Positions 43,543-50,962 of a stretch of 64,000 nt of DNA are shown in pieces. Made by a program: the position numbers and the translations under genes. Source of the DNA: Thermoplasmatota archaeon (lineage in GTDB: Archaea > Thermoplasmatota > E2 > UBA202 > JdFR-43); the NCBI GenBank assembly GCA_029258955.1, contig JAPDJT010000001.1, positions 1-64,000 of the forward strand. The letters are read 5' to 3'. Position 1 is the stretch's first letter, and each line of letters opens with the position of its first letter. The notes beneath the pieces are model-generated. The model saw nothing but the letters and a program-made list of their open reading frames with translations, ran no database searches and had not been told where the DNA came from.

Positions 43543-44651
43543 TTGTTATAGATACAGCAAATCATATTGCTGCCTTAGCAGCTAAGATGGCAAAACCAAA
43601 AGTAATTGCAGCTTACCCCATTACACCTCAAACTACAGTTGTTGAAAGATTAGCAGAATATGTTGAAAAGGGAGAGTTAGATGCAGAATTTATAAGAGTT
43701 GAGTCTGAACATTCTGCAATGGCAGCTTGCATTGGAGCAGCAGCAACGGGAGTAAGAACATTTACAGCCACCTCCTCCCATGGCTTGCTTTTAATGCATG
43801 AAATGCTTCACTGGGCTGGGCTGGCCAGATTACCAATAGTAATGGTAAACGTAAATAGAGCAATTGGGCCAGGCTGGAACATATGGAGTGATTTAAACGA
43901 TTCAATGGCTCAACGCGATACAGGATGGATTCAATTCTATGCATCAAGCAATCAAGAAGTTTATGATAGCATTATACAGGCATATAGGGTTGCAGAGAAT
44001 GAGGAAGTTTTTTTGCCAGTAATGGTGAGCTATGATGGATTTGTTTTGAGTCATACTTCAATGCCTGTTGAAGTTCCGAGTCAAAAAGAGGTAGATGAGT
44101 TTTTGCCAGAGTTTAAGCCAAGCTGGCTTTTAGATGTCGAAAATCCAATAACTCATGGAAATATAGTTCCTCCAGAACCATATATGGAAATAAGGTATTC
44201 AATGGAGGAAGCAATGAGAAAAGCAAAGAAAATCATAAAGGAAGTGGATGAAGAATATGGCAAAAAGTTTGGAAGAAGTTATGGGCTTGTTGAGGAATAT
44301 AAATGCGAGGATGCAGATTATGTTATTGTTGCAATGTCTGCTATAGCATCGGAAGCAAAAGTAGCTATAGATGAACTTCGCCAAAGAGGAGAAAAGGTTG
44401 GTTTGGCAAGACTTAGAGTTTTTCGTCCGTTTCCAAAAGAAGAGCTTAGATATGACAAAATGATTGTAATAGATAGGGCAATATCTCCTGGATTAGGAGG
44501 GATAGTTTATAATGAATTAAAAGGGAATGGAGAAATCTATAGCTTTATTGCTGGATTAGGAGGAGTAGATGTTAGTTATAGAGATATAGAAAGAATCTAT
44601 GAACTTGCTAAAGAAGGAAAAGAAGGATGGTATCCTACAGAGGTGAGATAA
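43539..44651 (+). CDS. porA: Pyruvate:ferredoxin oxidoreductase, alpha subunit
   Basis: 370 residues. Family features: ANHIAALAAKMAKPKVIAAY, then AYPITPQTTVVERLAEYVE, FIRVESEHSAMAACIGAAAT, SSHGLLLMHEMLHWAGLARL and NRAIGPGWNIWSDLNDSMAQ, followed by a transketolase C-terminal-like domain (GEKVGLARLRVFRPFPKEEL). It forms part of the TPP-pyrimidine binding site and the CoA site. Directly abuts porB. Confidence 0.95.
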   Translation: MIVIDTANHIAALAAKMAKPKVIAAYPITPQTTVVERLAEYVEKGELDAEFIRVESEHSAMAACIGAAATGVRTFTATSSHGLLLMHEMLHWAGLARLPIVMVNVNRAIGPGWNIWSDLNDSMAQRDTGWIQFYASSNQEVYDSIIQAYRVAENEEVFLPVMVSYDGFVLSHTSMPVEVPSQKEVDEFLPEFKPSWLLDVENPITHGNIVPPEPYMEIRYSMEEAMRKAKKIIKEVDEEYGKKFGRSYGLVEEYKCEDADYVIVAMSAIASEAKVAIDELRQRGEKVGLARLRVFRPFPKEELRYDKMIVIDRAISPGLGGIVYNELKGNGEIYSFIAGLGGVDVSYRDIERIYELAKEGKEGWYPTEVR

Positions 44652-45548
44652 ATGGCAATAAAAGATTTGCCAAAGGAAGAGTATATTTTAAAAGGACATG
44701 CTGGCTGTCCAGGCTGTCCAGCCACAATTGCTTTAAGGACAGCTTTAAAAGCCTTAGGCAAAAAAACGATTTTGATTATTCCAGCTTCATGTAGCGCTGT
44801 TATTCAAGCTCTCTATCCTAAAACTGCTTTTGGCGTTCCTGTTTTAAATATTGCATTTGAAGCTTCTGCTGCAGCAGCCTCTGGAGTAGCTTCAGCATTG
44901 AAAATGCTTGGAAAAGAAGATATTACTCCTGTTGTCTGGGCTGGAGACGGAGGAAGTTATGACATAGGGCTACAAGCTCTATCTGGAGCTTTAGAAAGAC
45001 AAACGAATTTCATATATGTTTGCTACAACAATCAAATGTATTCAAATACTGGCATACAAAGGAGTGGAGCCACACCATTTGGAGCGTGGACAACAACAAC
45101 TTGGACTGGCAAAAGGGAGCATCAGAAGGAGTTGGCGGAGATAGTCATGGCTCATCATATCCCCTATGTAGCAACAGCCACCATAGCGTATCCAGAGGAT
45201 TTGTATAATAAAATGAGAAAAGCTAAGGAAATGAAGGGTTCTCGCTACATAGAGATTCTCTGCCCATGTCCGCCAGGATGGAGATTTGATATGAGCAAGA
45301 CGGTTGAAATGGCAAAGCTTGCTGTAGAGACAGGAGCATGGGTTTTATTTGAGGTAATAAATGGTAAGGTAGAATTTACTGGATATAGCAAAAGAATTCT
45401 GGAAGGAAAAGAAAGAAAGCCTATTGAAGAATGGCTCAAAATGCAAGGACGCTTTAGACATTTAAAGGAGGAAGATTTAAAAGAAATAAAAAGGAGATTA
45501 GATGAAAAATGGGAATATTACAAGAAAATGTATGGAAAGCCAAAATAA
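44652..45548 (+). CDS. porB: Pyruvate:ferredoxin oxidoreductase, beta subunit
   Basis: 298 residues. TPP/Mg motif GDGGSYDIGLQALSGALERQ followed by CYNNQMYSNTGIQRSGATPF; an N-terminal GHAGCPGCPATIALR and further Cys provide the proximal cluster ligands. It decarboxylates pyruvate to acetyl-CoA with ferredoxin reduction. Last gene of the operon; a 3' gap with repeats and an IS remnant follows. Confidence 0.95.
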   Translation: MAIKDLPKEEYILKGHAGCPGCPATIALRTALKALGKKTILIIPASCSAVIQALYPKTAFGVPVLNIAFEASAAAASGVASALKMLGKEDITPVVWAGDGGSYDIGLQALSGALERQTNFIYVCYNNQMYSNTGIQRSGATPFGAWTTTTWTGKREHQKELAEIVMAHHIPYVATATIAYPEDLYNKMRKAKEMKGSRYIEILCPCPPGWRFDMSKTVEMAKLAVETGAWVLFEVINGKVEFTGYSKRILEGKERKPIEEWLKMQGRFRHLKEEDLKEIKRRLDEKWEYYKKMYGKPK

Positions 45549-45581
45549 TATATTTAAATTAAATTTTCTTACGGATCATTG

Positions 45582-45640
45582 AATAAAGAAGATATCACAT
45601 CGTTATGGAAAGATGCTATAAAACAATCCATTTCATTTAA
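45582..45640 (-). repeat. Dispersed intergenic inverted repeat, copy 11
   Basis: AATAAAGAAGATATCACATC, then TATGG and a terminal CAATCCATTTCATTTAA; degenerate, reverse orientation. A right-end half copy (ACAACACCCTTCATTTCATT) lies at 45896-45917, beyond the IS remnant. Confidence 0.38.
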
Positions 45641-45682
45641 TTTTCTCATGTGCTTTGCTTTATCACATTTTAGGGTTTAATT

Positions 45683-45890
45683 GACATGTTAAAGCCTTCC
45701 ATATAAGCATGAAGGAGGCGGTAAAATGTTGTATGCAGGTATGGATGTACATAAGAAAAGGAAATAAGAGAATTCTTTTATGGACTAAAGAATGTAAAAG
45801 TAGCTATTGAAGCATCTACAAACTATAGCTACATTGTAGATGCTTGCAAAGAAGGCTATGAAGTTTTAGTGACAGATTTAGCAAGAGGAA
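45683..45890 (+). mobile_element. IS110-family transposase remnant, copy B
   Basis: Nearly identical to 37830-38019 over ~185 bases, including the same MLYAGMDVHKKRK-stop and the same internal junction. Here the second frame runs further: NVKVAIEASTNYSYIVDAC, KEGYEVLVTDLARGNL. The identity of the deletion in both copies indicates a common deleted ancestor rather than independent decay. Confidence 0.65.
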
Positions 45891-45945
45891 ATTTAACAAC
45901 ACCCTTCATTTCATTTATTTTTACAACCTCTCAACTTTAGCAAAA

Positions 45946-45955
45946 AACTTATATG
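45946..45955 (+). promoter_or_regulatory. TATA box of the 45977 gene
   Basis: AACTTATATG centred 26 nt before ATG 45977; it selects this start over the longer frame from 45953. Confidence 0.5.
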
Positions 45956-45976
45956 AAATTGTTGCATCATTTTTGG

Positions 45977-46222
45977 ATGATTGAAGCCTATGTTTTATTA
46001 ACATTGGAAATAGATAAAGTAGAGAAGGTGCTAAAAGAAATTAGGAAAAAAGTGCCAGAAGTAAAGGAAGCAAAGGGAATAACAGGACCATATGATGCTA
46101 TTGTTAGAATAGAAGCACCCACACTAAAGGAACTTATAAGAGAGATTGTTTCTAACATTTACAAAATAGATGGGGTTATAGATACTACTACAGCAATTGT
46201 TATAGAATCTGCAGAAGAATAA
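45977..46222 (+). CDS. Stand-alone Lrp/AsnC ligand-binding (RAM) domain protein
   Basis: 81 residues: MIEAYVLLTLEIDKVEKVLK, AKGITGPYDAIVRIEAPTLK and DGVIDTTTAIVIE show the alpha-beta ferredoxin-like RAM fold of Lrp/AsnC regulators without the DNA-binding half. Such proteins bind amino acids and multimerise. Its stop codon abuts the start of an amino-acid permease gene, so it may tune that transporter or join a full-length Lrp. Start chosen by the TATA spacing. Confidence 0.85.
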   Translation: MIEAYVLLTLEIDKVEKVLKEIRKKVPEVKEAKGITGPYDAIVRIEAPTLKELIREIVSNIYKIDGVIDTTTAIVIESAEE

Positions 46223-47389
46223 ATGTCTACTAAGCCAAAAACTCTGAGAGATTATCATGCAAGAAGAAAGAAATTATTAAAGAGGACTAGAAGAAAAAGG
46301 ATTTTACTTTTGCTGATTAGAGAGAAAACAAAAATTGCTACATTAAGAATCTCAACTATAAGGGTTGAGAAAGTCAGAATCTCCCCAAAGGAAGGTCTTG
46401 CTGTGTTAATTGGTACACAAATAGGTGCTGGTGTTCTTGGACTTCCATATGCAGCGTCAAAAGTTGGTATTATTCCTGCAATTGGCGTTTTATTTGGGGT
46501 TATGATTCTTTTGCTTTTTACAGCACTCATTATCTTAAAATTTTCTGCTGAAATGAATGGAGCTCAAATGAGTAATATTGCACAAAAAGTTTTTGGGAGG
46601 GTTGGCGGATGGTCAATGTATTTAAGCATATTGATAACAAGTTTTGGGGCTTTGCTTGCCTATATTGCAGGAATGGGTAGTGTATTTTCTAATTTGTTTG
46701 GGGTTAGTGAGACATTTGGAGCAATAATATTCTGGATATTTGCATCCTTTATCATATATCTCGGGCTTGAAGCAAGCGGGAAAACAGAATTGATTATGAG
46801 TTTCATCATGCTTCTTTTGTTTATAAGCATAGCAATTATGCTTTTTCCACATGCAAGGCTTGAAAATGGTTTATATGTAAATTTGGGAGGAATGCTTTCT
46901 ATAACAGGAGTGGCAATTTTTGCTCTTGGTTGTCATACAGTTATACCGGATGTTTATAGAGGGATAGGAGATTATGACAAAGCTAAAAAAGTAGTAATTC
47001 TTGCCTTTCTAATTCCAGCCATTATTTATGCAATTTTCATGAGTGCCTTCCTACTTGTTTTTGGCAAAGATACTCCACAAATAGCAACTCAGGGGCTTAA
47101 AATTTTGTATGGTAGGCTTGGGACAATAATTGGCAATTTGATACCTCTGTTAGCCATAACAACAAGTTATATTGGTTTGGGCTTGGCACAACAAAGTAAC
47201 AGCAGGGAATTTCTCAAGCTTAAAAAACCAATTGCTTGGGCAATAACAACCATTCCACCAATAGCTGTATATTTAGCTGGCATTAAGAATTTTGCTGACG
47301 TTTTGGCTTTCGCAGGAAACACTGGCGATTTAATTGCCTTTATTCTTCTTCCAATATTAATGTGGATTGCTGAAAAAATCAGGGATTAA
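46223..47389 (+). CDS. Amino-acid permease, aromatic/hydroxy amino-acid type
   Basis: 388 residues with eleven predicted membrane helices. After an unusual ~50-residue Arg/Lys-rich N-terminus (YHARRKKLLKRTRRKRILLL) comes the transporter signature AVLIGTQIGAGVLGLPYAAS, typical of the tyrosine/tryptophan permease-like branch of the APC superfamily; a later segment is FALGCHTVIPDVYRGIGDYD. It imports amino acids with protons or Na+. It directly follows the RAM-domain gene in one operon, fitting a peptide/amino-acid-consuming organism. It overlaps the convergent 47379 gene by 11 bp. Confidence 0.87.
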   Translation: MSTKPKTLRDYHARRKKLLKRTRRKRILLLLIREKTKIATLRISTIRVEKVRISPKEGLAVLIGTQIGAGVLGLPYAASKVGIIPAIGVLFGVMILLLFTALIILKFSAEMNGAQMSNIAQKVFGRVGGWSMYLSILITSFGALLAYIAGMGSVFSNLFGVSETFGAIIFWIFASFIIYLGLEASGKTELIMSFIMLLLFISIAIMLFPHARLENGLYVNLGGMLSITGVAIFALGCHTVIPDVYRGIGDYDKAKKVVILAFLIPAIIYAIFMSAFLLVFGKDTPQIATQGLKILYGRLGTIIGNLIPLLAITTSYIGLGLAQQSNSREFLKLKKPIAWAITTIPPIAVYLAGIKNFADVLAFAGNTGDLIAFILLPILMWIAEKIRD

Positions 47390-47837
47390 TTATTGGAAAA
47401 GCTACACTCCAAGCTAAGCCAAAAATCATTATTAATAATGCAATTGAATATGGCAATCTCTTTTCGATTTTTATTTCTCTTTTGAATAGTATAGCAGATA
47501 AAGTTATGGACGTAAATGATAGTATTGTCCATATTGCTACAATCCATAGAAACAGCGGATTTTCAATAGGTTTCTTTTCTATGAAAAAGAATATGCCTAA
47601 TAAAAAAGCTATTAGGAAATAAAGCATAGCAGATTTTGCAAATATTTTTGCATTGTTAATTTCATAGAAAGTGAATATACCCAACCCAAAGAAAATTGTT
47701 TCAAATAAAAAAATGAAATTCGATTCCATAAACGAAACTAATGCTATGAAAAAATATCCATATGTTATGAAATTCAAAAGATTTTGAATAAAAATTATGG
47801 ATAGGATAGCATAAACCATTTTCTCAAATTTTTCCAT
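47379..47837 (-). CDS. Unrecognised five-helix membrane protein
   Basis: 152 residues, hydrophobic, with about five helices (~8-27, 30-55, 65-85, 92-116, 130-148) and short charged loops (FKREIKIEKR). No motif recognised. Convergent with the permease and upstream in the same direction as, but separate from, the DUF134 gene. Confidence 0.6.
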   Translation of the reverse strand: MEKFEKMVYAILSIIFIQNLLNFITYGYFFIALVSFMESNFIFLFETIFFGLGIFTFYEINNAKIFAKSAMLYFLIAFLLGIFFFIEKKPIENPLFLWIVAIWTILSFTSITLSAILFKREIKIEKRLPYSIALLIMIFGLAWSVAFPIINP

Positions 47838-47870
47838 ATTTTAGAAAATTTTTGAAATAAAAATTTATAG

Positions 47871-48161
47871 CTATTTCCTTAAAACAAAATCTCCACCTTC
47901 TATTCTAATTGCTTTTCCATTTATCATGGCATCTGCTATTTTGTAGCGAGCATTTTTCAAATCGTTCCATAAAGCTTTTTGGGAAATGCCCATCTTAGCT
48001 GCTGCTTCATGCTGGGTTAAGCCAAGATAGTCTACTAGCCTAAAAGCTTCGAATTCCTCTATGCGCAGAGTAACTACTCCATTATATGGAATATTAGGAA
48101 TAAAATGTGTTGCCATTGGCAACATCTCTACCCATCTTCTGCACCTTCTCCTTCCCGGCAT
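47871..48161 (-). CDS. DUF134 (UPF0251) DNA-binding protein
   Basis: 96 residues. It begins MPGRRRCRRWVEMLPMATHF, then VTLRIEEFEAFRLVDYLGLT followed by QHEAAAKMGISQKALWNDLK, a sigma-70 region-4-like helix-turn-helix. DUF134 proteins are regularly encoded beside NifX/Mrp-type gene clusters in anaerobes; here it is divergent from such an operon with 82 bp between start codons, so it is the likely regulator. A TTATAAATTT TATA lies ~25 nt upstream on the minus strand. Confidence 0.9.
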   Translation of the reverse strand: MPGRRRCRRWVEMLPMATHFIPNIPYNGVVTLRIEEFEAFRLVDYLGLTQHEAAAKMGISQKALWNDLKNARYKIADAMINGKAIRIEGGDFVLRK

Positions 48162-48200
48162 TGATTTTATAAAGATAAATTTATAAAAAATTTTGGCAAA

Positions 48201-48210
48201 AAATTTATAT
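48201..48210 (+). promoter_or_regulatory. TATA box of the metal/Fe-S cofactor operon
   Basis: AAATTTATAT; about 27 nt later the mRNA would start, leaving a ~15-nt leader with SD AAGGTGGT (48232-48239) before ATG 48244. This leadered, SD-bearing start contrasts with the mostly leaderless genes elsewhere. Confidence 0.45.
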
Positions 48211-48243
48211 ATTTCATACTATATATTCCACAAGGTGGTAAAA

Positions 48244-48435
48244 ATGCCGTGGGGCTTTGGAAGAGGAAGAGGTTGGGGATTTGGATTTGGTTGGTATGGC
48301 TATGGATGGCCAGGATGGGGCAGAGGAAATCCATACCCATTCTGCAGACGCTTTCCATGGCTTCCCAGAGGCTGGTGGCGAATGCCATACATGCCATACT
48401 ATGGATTGCCATATTACCCATGGAGGTGGTGGTAA
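48244..48435 (+). CDS. Gly/Trp/Tyr-rich small protein (micropeptide 1)
   Basis: 63 residues: MPWGFGRGRGWGFGFGWYGY, then PGWGRGNPYPFCRR and a Trp/Pro/Tyr-rich end (YYPWRWW), with one Cys. The opening resembles the MPxxDGxGPxG starts of DUF5320 proteins, which accompany NifX genes in many anaerobes. Low-complexity aromatic composition suggests a disordered or metal/cluster-associated scaffold peptide; this is inference. A strong SD precedes it, and its stop abuts the next ATG. Confidence 0.7.
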   Translation: MPWGFGRGRGWGFGFGWYGYGWPGWGRGNPYPFCRRFPWLPRGWWRMPYMPYYGLPYYPWRWW

Positions 48436-48588
48436 ATGCCATTCGGCATGGGTCCATACGGCTGGCTAATGATGCCATACATAATGCCATGGATATATAC
48501 ATGGATGTATTACTACCCATACTATAGCTACATGCCATGGTACTGGTATCCATATAGTTACTGGTATCCATATTACTATCCATGGTAA
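48436..48588 (+). CDS. Tyr/Trp/Pro-rich small protein (micropeptide 2)
   Basis: 50 residues: MPFGMGPYGWLMMPYIMPWI followed by alternating Tyr/Trp/Pro (YPYYSYMPWYWYPYSYWYPY). It begins on the base after the stop of micropeptide 1. Over half the residues are aromatic or Pro, with no charged residues. It has no recognised family and was found by reading codons between its neighbours. A C/T-rich tract (CCCCTCTTCC) follows, possibly an attenuating terminator before the next gene. Confidence 0.6.
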   Translation: MPFGMGPYGWLMMPYIMPWIYTWMYYYPYYSYMPWYWYPYSYWYPYYYPW

Positions 48589-48627
48589 CTACGAGCGCCC
48601 CTCTTCCTTAAATTATTAGGTGAAAAA

Positions 48628-48783
48628 ATGTATTGGCCATATTTCATGCCTTGGGTGCCTTTCATGCCTCTGTTTCCGCCAGAAATAGAAATAGCTATGC
48701 TGGAGCAGGAAAAAGCAATGTTGGAGGCAAGGCTAGCAGAAATAAATAAAAGGCTTGAACAGTTAAAGGGTGGATTAAAATGA
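48628..48783 (+). CDS. DUF5320-like coiled-coil small protein (micropeptide 3)
   Basis: 51 residues: an aromatic Pro-rich head (MYWPYFMPWVPFMPLFPPEI) and a coiled-coil tail (IAMLEQEKAMLEARLAEINK then RLEQLKGG). The tail closely resembles the tails of the NifX protein (48780) and the ferredoxin (49322) that follow. An SD-like TTAGGTG precedes the ATG. The stop overlaps the next start (ATGA). Confidence 0.72.
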   Translation: MYWPYFMPWVPFMPLFPPEIEIAMLEQEKAMLEARLAEINKRLEQLKGGLK

Positions 48784-49325
48784 AAATAATAGTAGCAACC
48801 AATAGAGGAGGTTTAGAGGATGATGTTTCTCCAGTATTTGGAAGATGCCAGACATTTACAATAATAGAGGCAGAGGGAAGTGAAATAAAAAACGTGGAAG
48901 TAGTGCCAAATCAATTTGCCAATGCTGTTCACGGTGCGGGCATACAAGCTGGACAGTGGGTTGTCAACCAGAAAGCAAAGGCAGTCATAGCAGGAAACTT
49001 TGGTCCAAATGTTTCATCTATACTACAGCAAGCTGGCATAGAGATGATTGTAGCACAAGGGAAAGTAAAGGAAGTAGTTGAAAAATATCTGCGAGGAGAG
49101 CTTCGATCTCCTTCAACTCCTCCCTCTCCATATCCATATCAACCTTATCAACCACCATATCAACCGTATCAGCCAATGCCACCATATCCATATTATCCGC
49201 CTCCACCTCCTGCAATACCGTCAATGAGCAAGGAAGAGGAAATAAAAATGCTTGAGGAAGAGCTGAGGAGGATAGAAGACATGCTATCTGCTATTAAGAA
49301 AAGGCTCGAGGAGCTAAAGAAATGA
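48780..49325 (+). CDS. NifX-type (dinitrogenase cofactor-binding) protein with Pro/Tyr linker and coiled coil
   Basis: 181 residues in three parts. Residues 1-103 are a NifX/NifB-C fold: MKIIVATNRGGLEDDVSPVF, then GRCQTFTIIEAEG and AKAVIAGNFGPNVSSILQQA. Residues ~108-148 are a repeat-like linker (YPYQPYQPPYQPYQPMPPYP). Residues ~152-181 are a coiled coil (EEIKMLEEELRRIEDMLSAI). NifX domains bind Fe-S or Fe-Mo cluster precursors; no nitrogenase genes are seen, so a general cluster-handling role is more likely. Confidence 0.85.
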   Translation: MKIIVATNRGGLEDDVSPVFGRCQTFTIIEAEGSEIKNVEVVPNQFANAVHGAGIQAGQWVVNQKAKAVIAGNFGPNVSSILQQAGIEMIVAQGKVKEVVEKYLRGELRSPSTPPSPYPYQPYQPPYQPYQPMPPYPYYPPPPPAIPSMSKEEEIKMLEEELRRIEDMLSAIKKRLEELKK

Positions 49326-49540
49326 AAGCAAGAGTAATAGAAGAGAGATGCGTTGGTTGTGGATTATGCGTCAATGTATGCCCTCAACATGCTATTGAGC
49401 TAGTTGGAAAAAAGGAGCATCCGTTTCTATTACCAACACAAAAAGAAATGGAACTAATGATGATTATGGATCAACTAAGAATGATAGAAAGTGTGTTGCT
49501 AAGTATGAAGGAAAGAATTAAAAGAATAGGAGGTGAATAA
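49322..49540 (+). CDS. Single-cluster ferredoxin with coiled-coil tail
   Basis: 72 residues. One [4Fe-4S] motif CVGCGLCVNVCPQHAIEL at residues ~10-27, then a helical tail (EMELMMIMDQLRMIESVLLS, MKERIKRI) like those of the two preceding proteins. Coupled to the NifX gene by ATGA and directly followed (no gap) by the zinc-ribbon gene. Probably the electron carrier or cluster donor of this complex. Confidence 0.87.
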   Translation: MKARVIEERCVGCGLCVNVCPQHAIELVGKKEHPFLLPTQKEMELMMIMDQLRMIESVLLSMKERIKRIGGE

Positions 49541-49708
49541 ATGGGAATGGGAGCTGGAAGAGGAAGAGGTGCAGGAGGAAGAGCAGGAGCGGGTCCTCCA
49601 AAAGAATGCGTATGCCTGAACTGTGGCTACAGAATACCTCATCAGCCAGGAATACCTTGTCGCCAGATGCAATGTCCAAGATGTGGAGCGCCAATGGTAA
49701 GAGGATAA
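49541..49708 (+). CDS. Gly/Arg-rich zinc-ribbon small protein
   Basis: 55 residues: a Gly/Arg/Ala head ([20 protein letters not shown]), then [20 protein letters not shown] and CPRCGAPM, giving CxCxxC...C...CxxC metal sites. Small rubredoxin/zinc-ribbon-like proteins of this form accompany NifX and Mrp genes. It fits exactly between the ferredoxin stop and the next ATG and is preceded by the SD AGGAGGTG. Confidence 0.75.
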   Translation: MGMGAGRGRGAGGRAGAGPPKECVCLNCGYRIPHQPGIPCRQMQCPRCGAPMVRG

Positions 49709-49709
49709 A

Positions 49710-50099
49710 ATGAGGGTTGCATTTCCTACTTTAGGCAATAAAGGATTAGATGAAGAAATTGGAGAGCATTTTGGAAGGGTGCCAACATATACTATTGTAG
49801 ATTTGGAAACAAATGAAGTTAAAATAATACCAAATACAAGCTATCATATGGGAGGAGTTGGCTATCCTCCAGAATTGCTTGCCAAAGAGCAAGTAAAAGT
49901 TTTAATATGCAAAGGACTGGGAAGAAGAGCAATAAATATGTTTCAAGATTTTGGCATAGATGTGTATATAGGAGCTACAGGTAAAGTAAAAGATGCCTTA
50001 GATGCTTTTAAAAAAGGCTTATTAAAGAAAGCTACTGTAGAAAATGCCTGCAAAGAGCATGCATTTGGAGATATGCATCACTGGCATGAGAGAATATGA
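49710..50099 (+). CDS. NifX-type cofactor-binding protein
   Basis: 129 residues, NifX fold only: MRVAFPTLGNKGLDEEIGEH, then FGRVPTYTIVDLE, the conserved AKEQVKVLICKGLGRRAINM and DVYIGATGKVKDALDAF. It ends with a His/Cys-rich tail (ENACKEHAFGDMHHWHERI) that could bind metal. Second NifX of the operon; the stop overlaps the DUF89 start. Confidence 0.88.
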   Translation: MRVAFPTLGNKGLDEEIGEHFGRVPTYTIVDLETNEVKIIPNTSYHMGGVGYPPELLAKEQVKVLICKGLGRRAINMFQDFGIDVYIGATGKVKDALDAFKKGLLKKATVENACKEHAFGDMHHWHERI

Positions 50100-50962
50100 G
50101 AACATACTTAGATTGTATACCTTGCTTCCTTAGGCAATCATTGGAAGCGTCTCGAATGGTAACCTCTAATGAAACCCTCCATGAAATTGTATTAAAAAAA
50201 GTAATGAGGTATTTGCAAGTAATATCTTCTTTTAATAACCCTCCCCCAGAATTGTCCAAAGAAGTTCATGCAATTGTTAGAAACATGCTTAATTGCAAGG
50301 ATCCTTACAGGGAAGTTAAGAAAAAATCTAATGAAATGGCAAACGAATTGTATCCTCGTTTGGAGCAGATAGTGGAGGAAGCAAAGGACCCATTTCTTAT
50401 GGCTACTAAATTGGCTATAATAGGAAACGTTATAGATTTTGGAGCAATGAATCGATTTGATGTTAAGGATATGATTAATAAAGCAATTACAGAGAACATA
50501 GATGACAATGCATATTCAAGATTTAAAGAAAGTATAGAAAAAGCACAGACTATTCTTTATTTAGCAGATAATGCGGGAGAGATATTTTTTGATAAACTTC
50601 TTATAAAAAAATTTGCAGAAATGGGAAAAAGGATAGTTTACGCAGTTAAAAATAATCCAATAATTAATGATGCTACCATAGAGGATGCGAAATTTGCAGG
50701 CATAGACAAGTTTGCTGAGGTTTTGCCAGCAGATGAGGGTCAAGATAAATCAGCTCCAGGCATATTGCTTAACTATGCATCTTCTAAATTTTTAAATTAT
50801 TTTAGGAATGCAGATGTCATCATTGCAAAAGGTCAGGGAAATTATGAATCTCTTAGCAATAGCGGGAGAGAAATATTTTTTCTATTAGTAGTAAAATGTC
50901 CTCTAGTTGCAAGAGATATTAGGGCAGATATAGGCAAGCTTATTTTAAAGGTGATTGAATGA
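50096..50962 (+). CDS. DUF89 family (ARMT1-like) protein, paralogue B
   Basis: 288 residues, same family as 29958: MRTYLDCIPCFLRQSLEASR with paired Cys, AIIGNVIDFGAMN, LYLADNAGEIFFDKLLIKKF and IIAKGQGNYESLS. The metal-dependent phosphatase residues Asp/Asn in LADNAGE are present. It lies inside the coupled NifX/Mrp operon by ATGA on both sides, so its damage-control substrate may be a phosphorylated by-product of this pathway; inference only. Confidence 0.86.
   Translation: MRTYLDCIPCFLRQSLEASRMVTSNETLHEIVLKKVMRYLQVISSFNNPPPELSKEVHAIVRNMLNCKDPYREVKKKSNEMANELYPRLEQIVEEAKDPFLMATKLAIIGNVIDFGAMNRFDVKDMINKAITENIDDNAYSRFKESIEKAQTILYLADNAGEIFFDKLLIKKFAEMGKRIVYAVKNNPIINDATIEDAKFAGIDKFAEVLPADEGQDKSAPGILLNYASSKFLNYFRNADVIIAKGQGNYESLSNSGREIFFLLVVKCPLVARDIRADIGKLILKVIE

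Noticed and set aside
48780-50099. Nitrogenase gene cluster
   Set aside because: NifX-type domains alone occur widely; no nifH, nifD, nifK, nifE or nifN is present, so nitrogen fixation is not supported.
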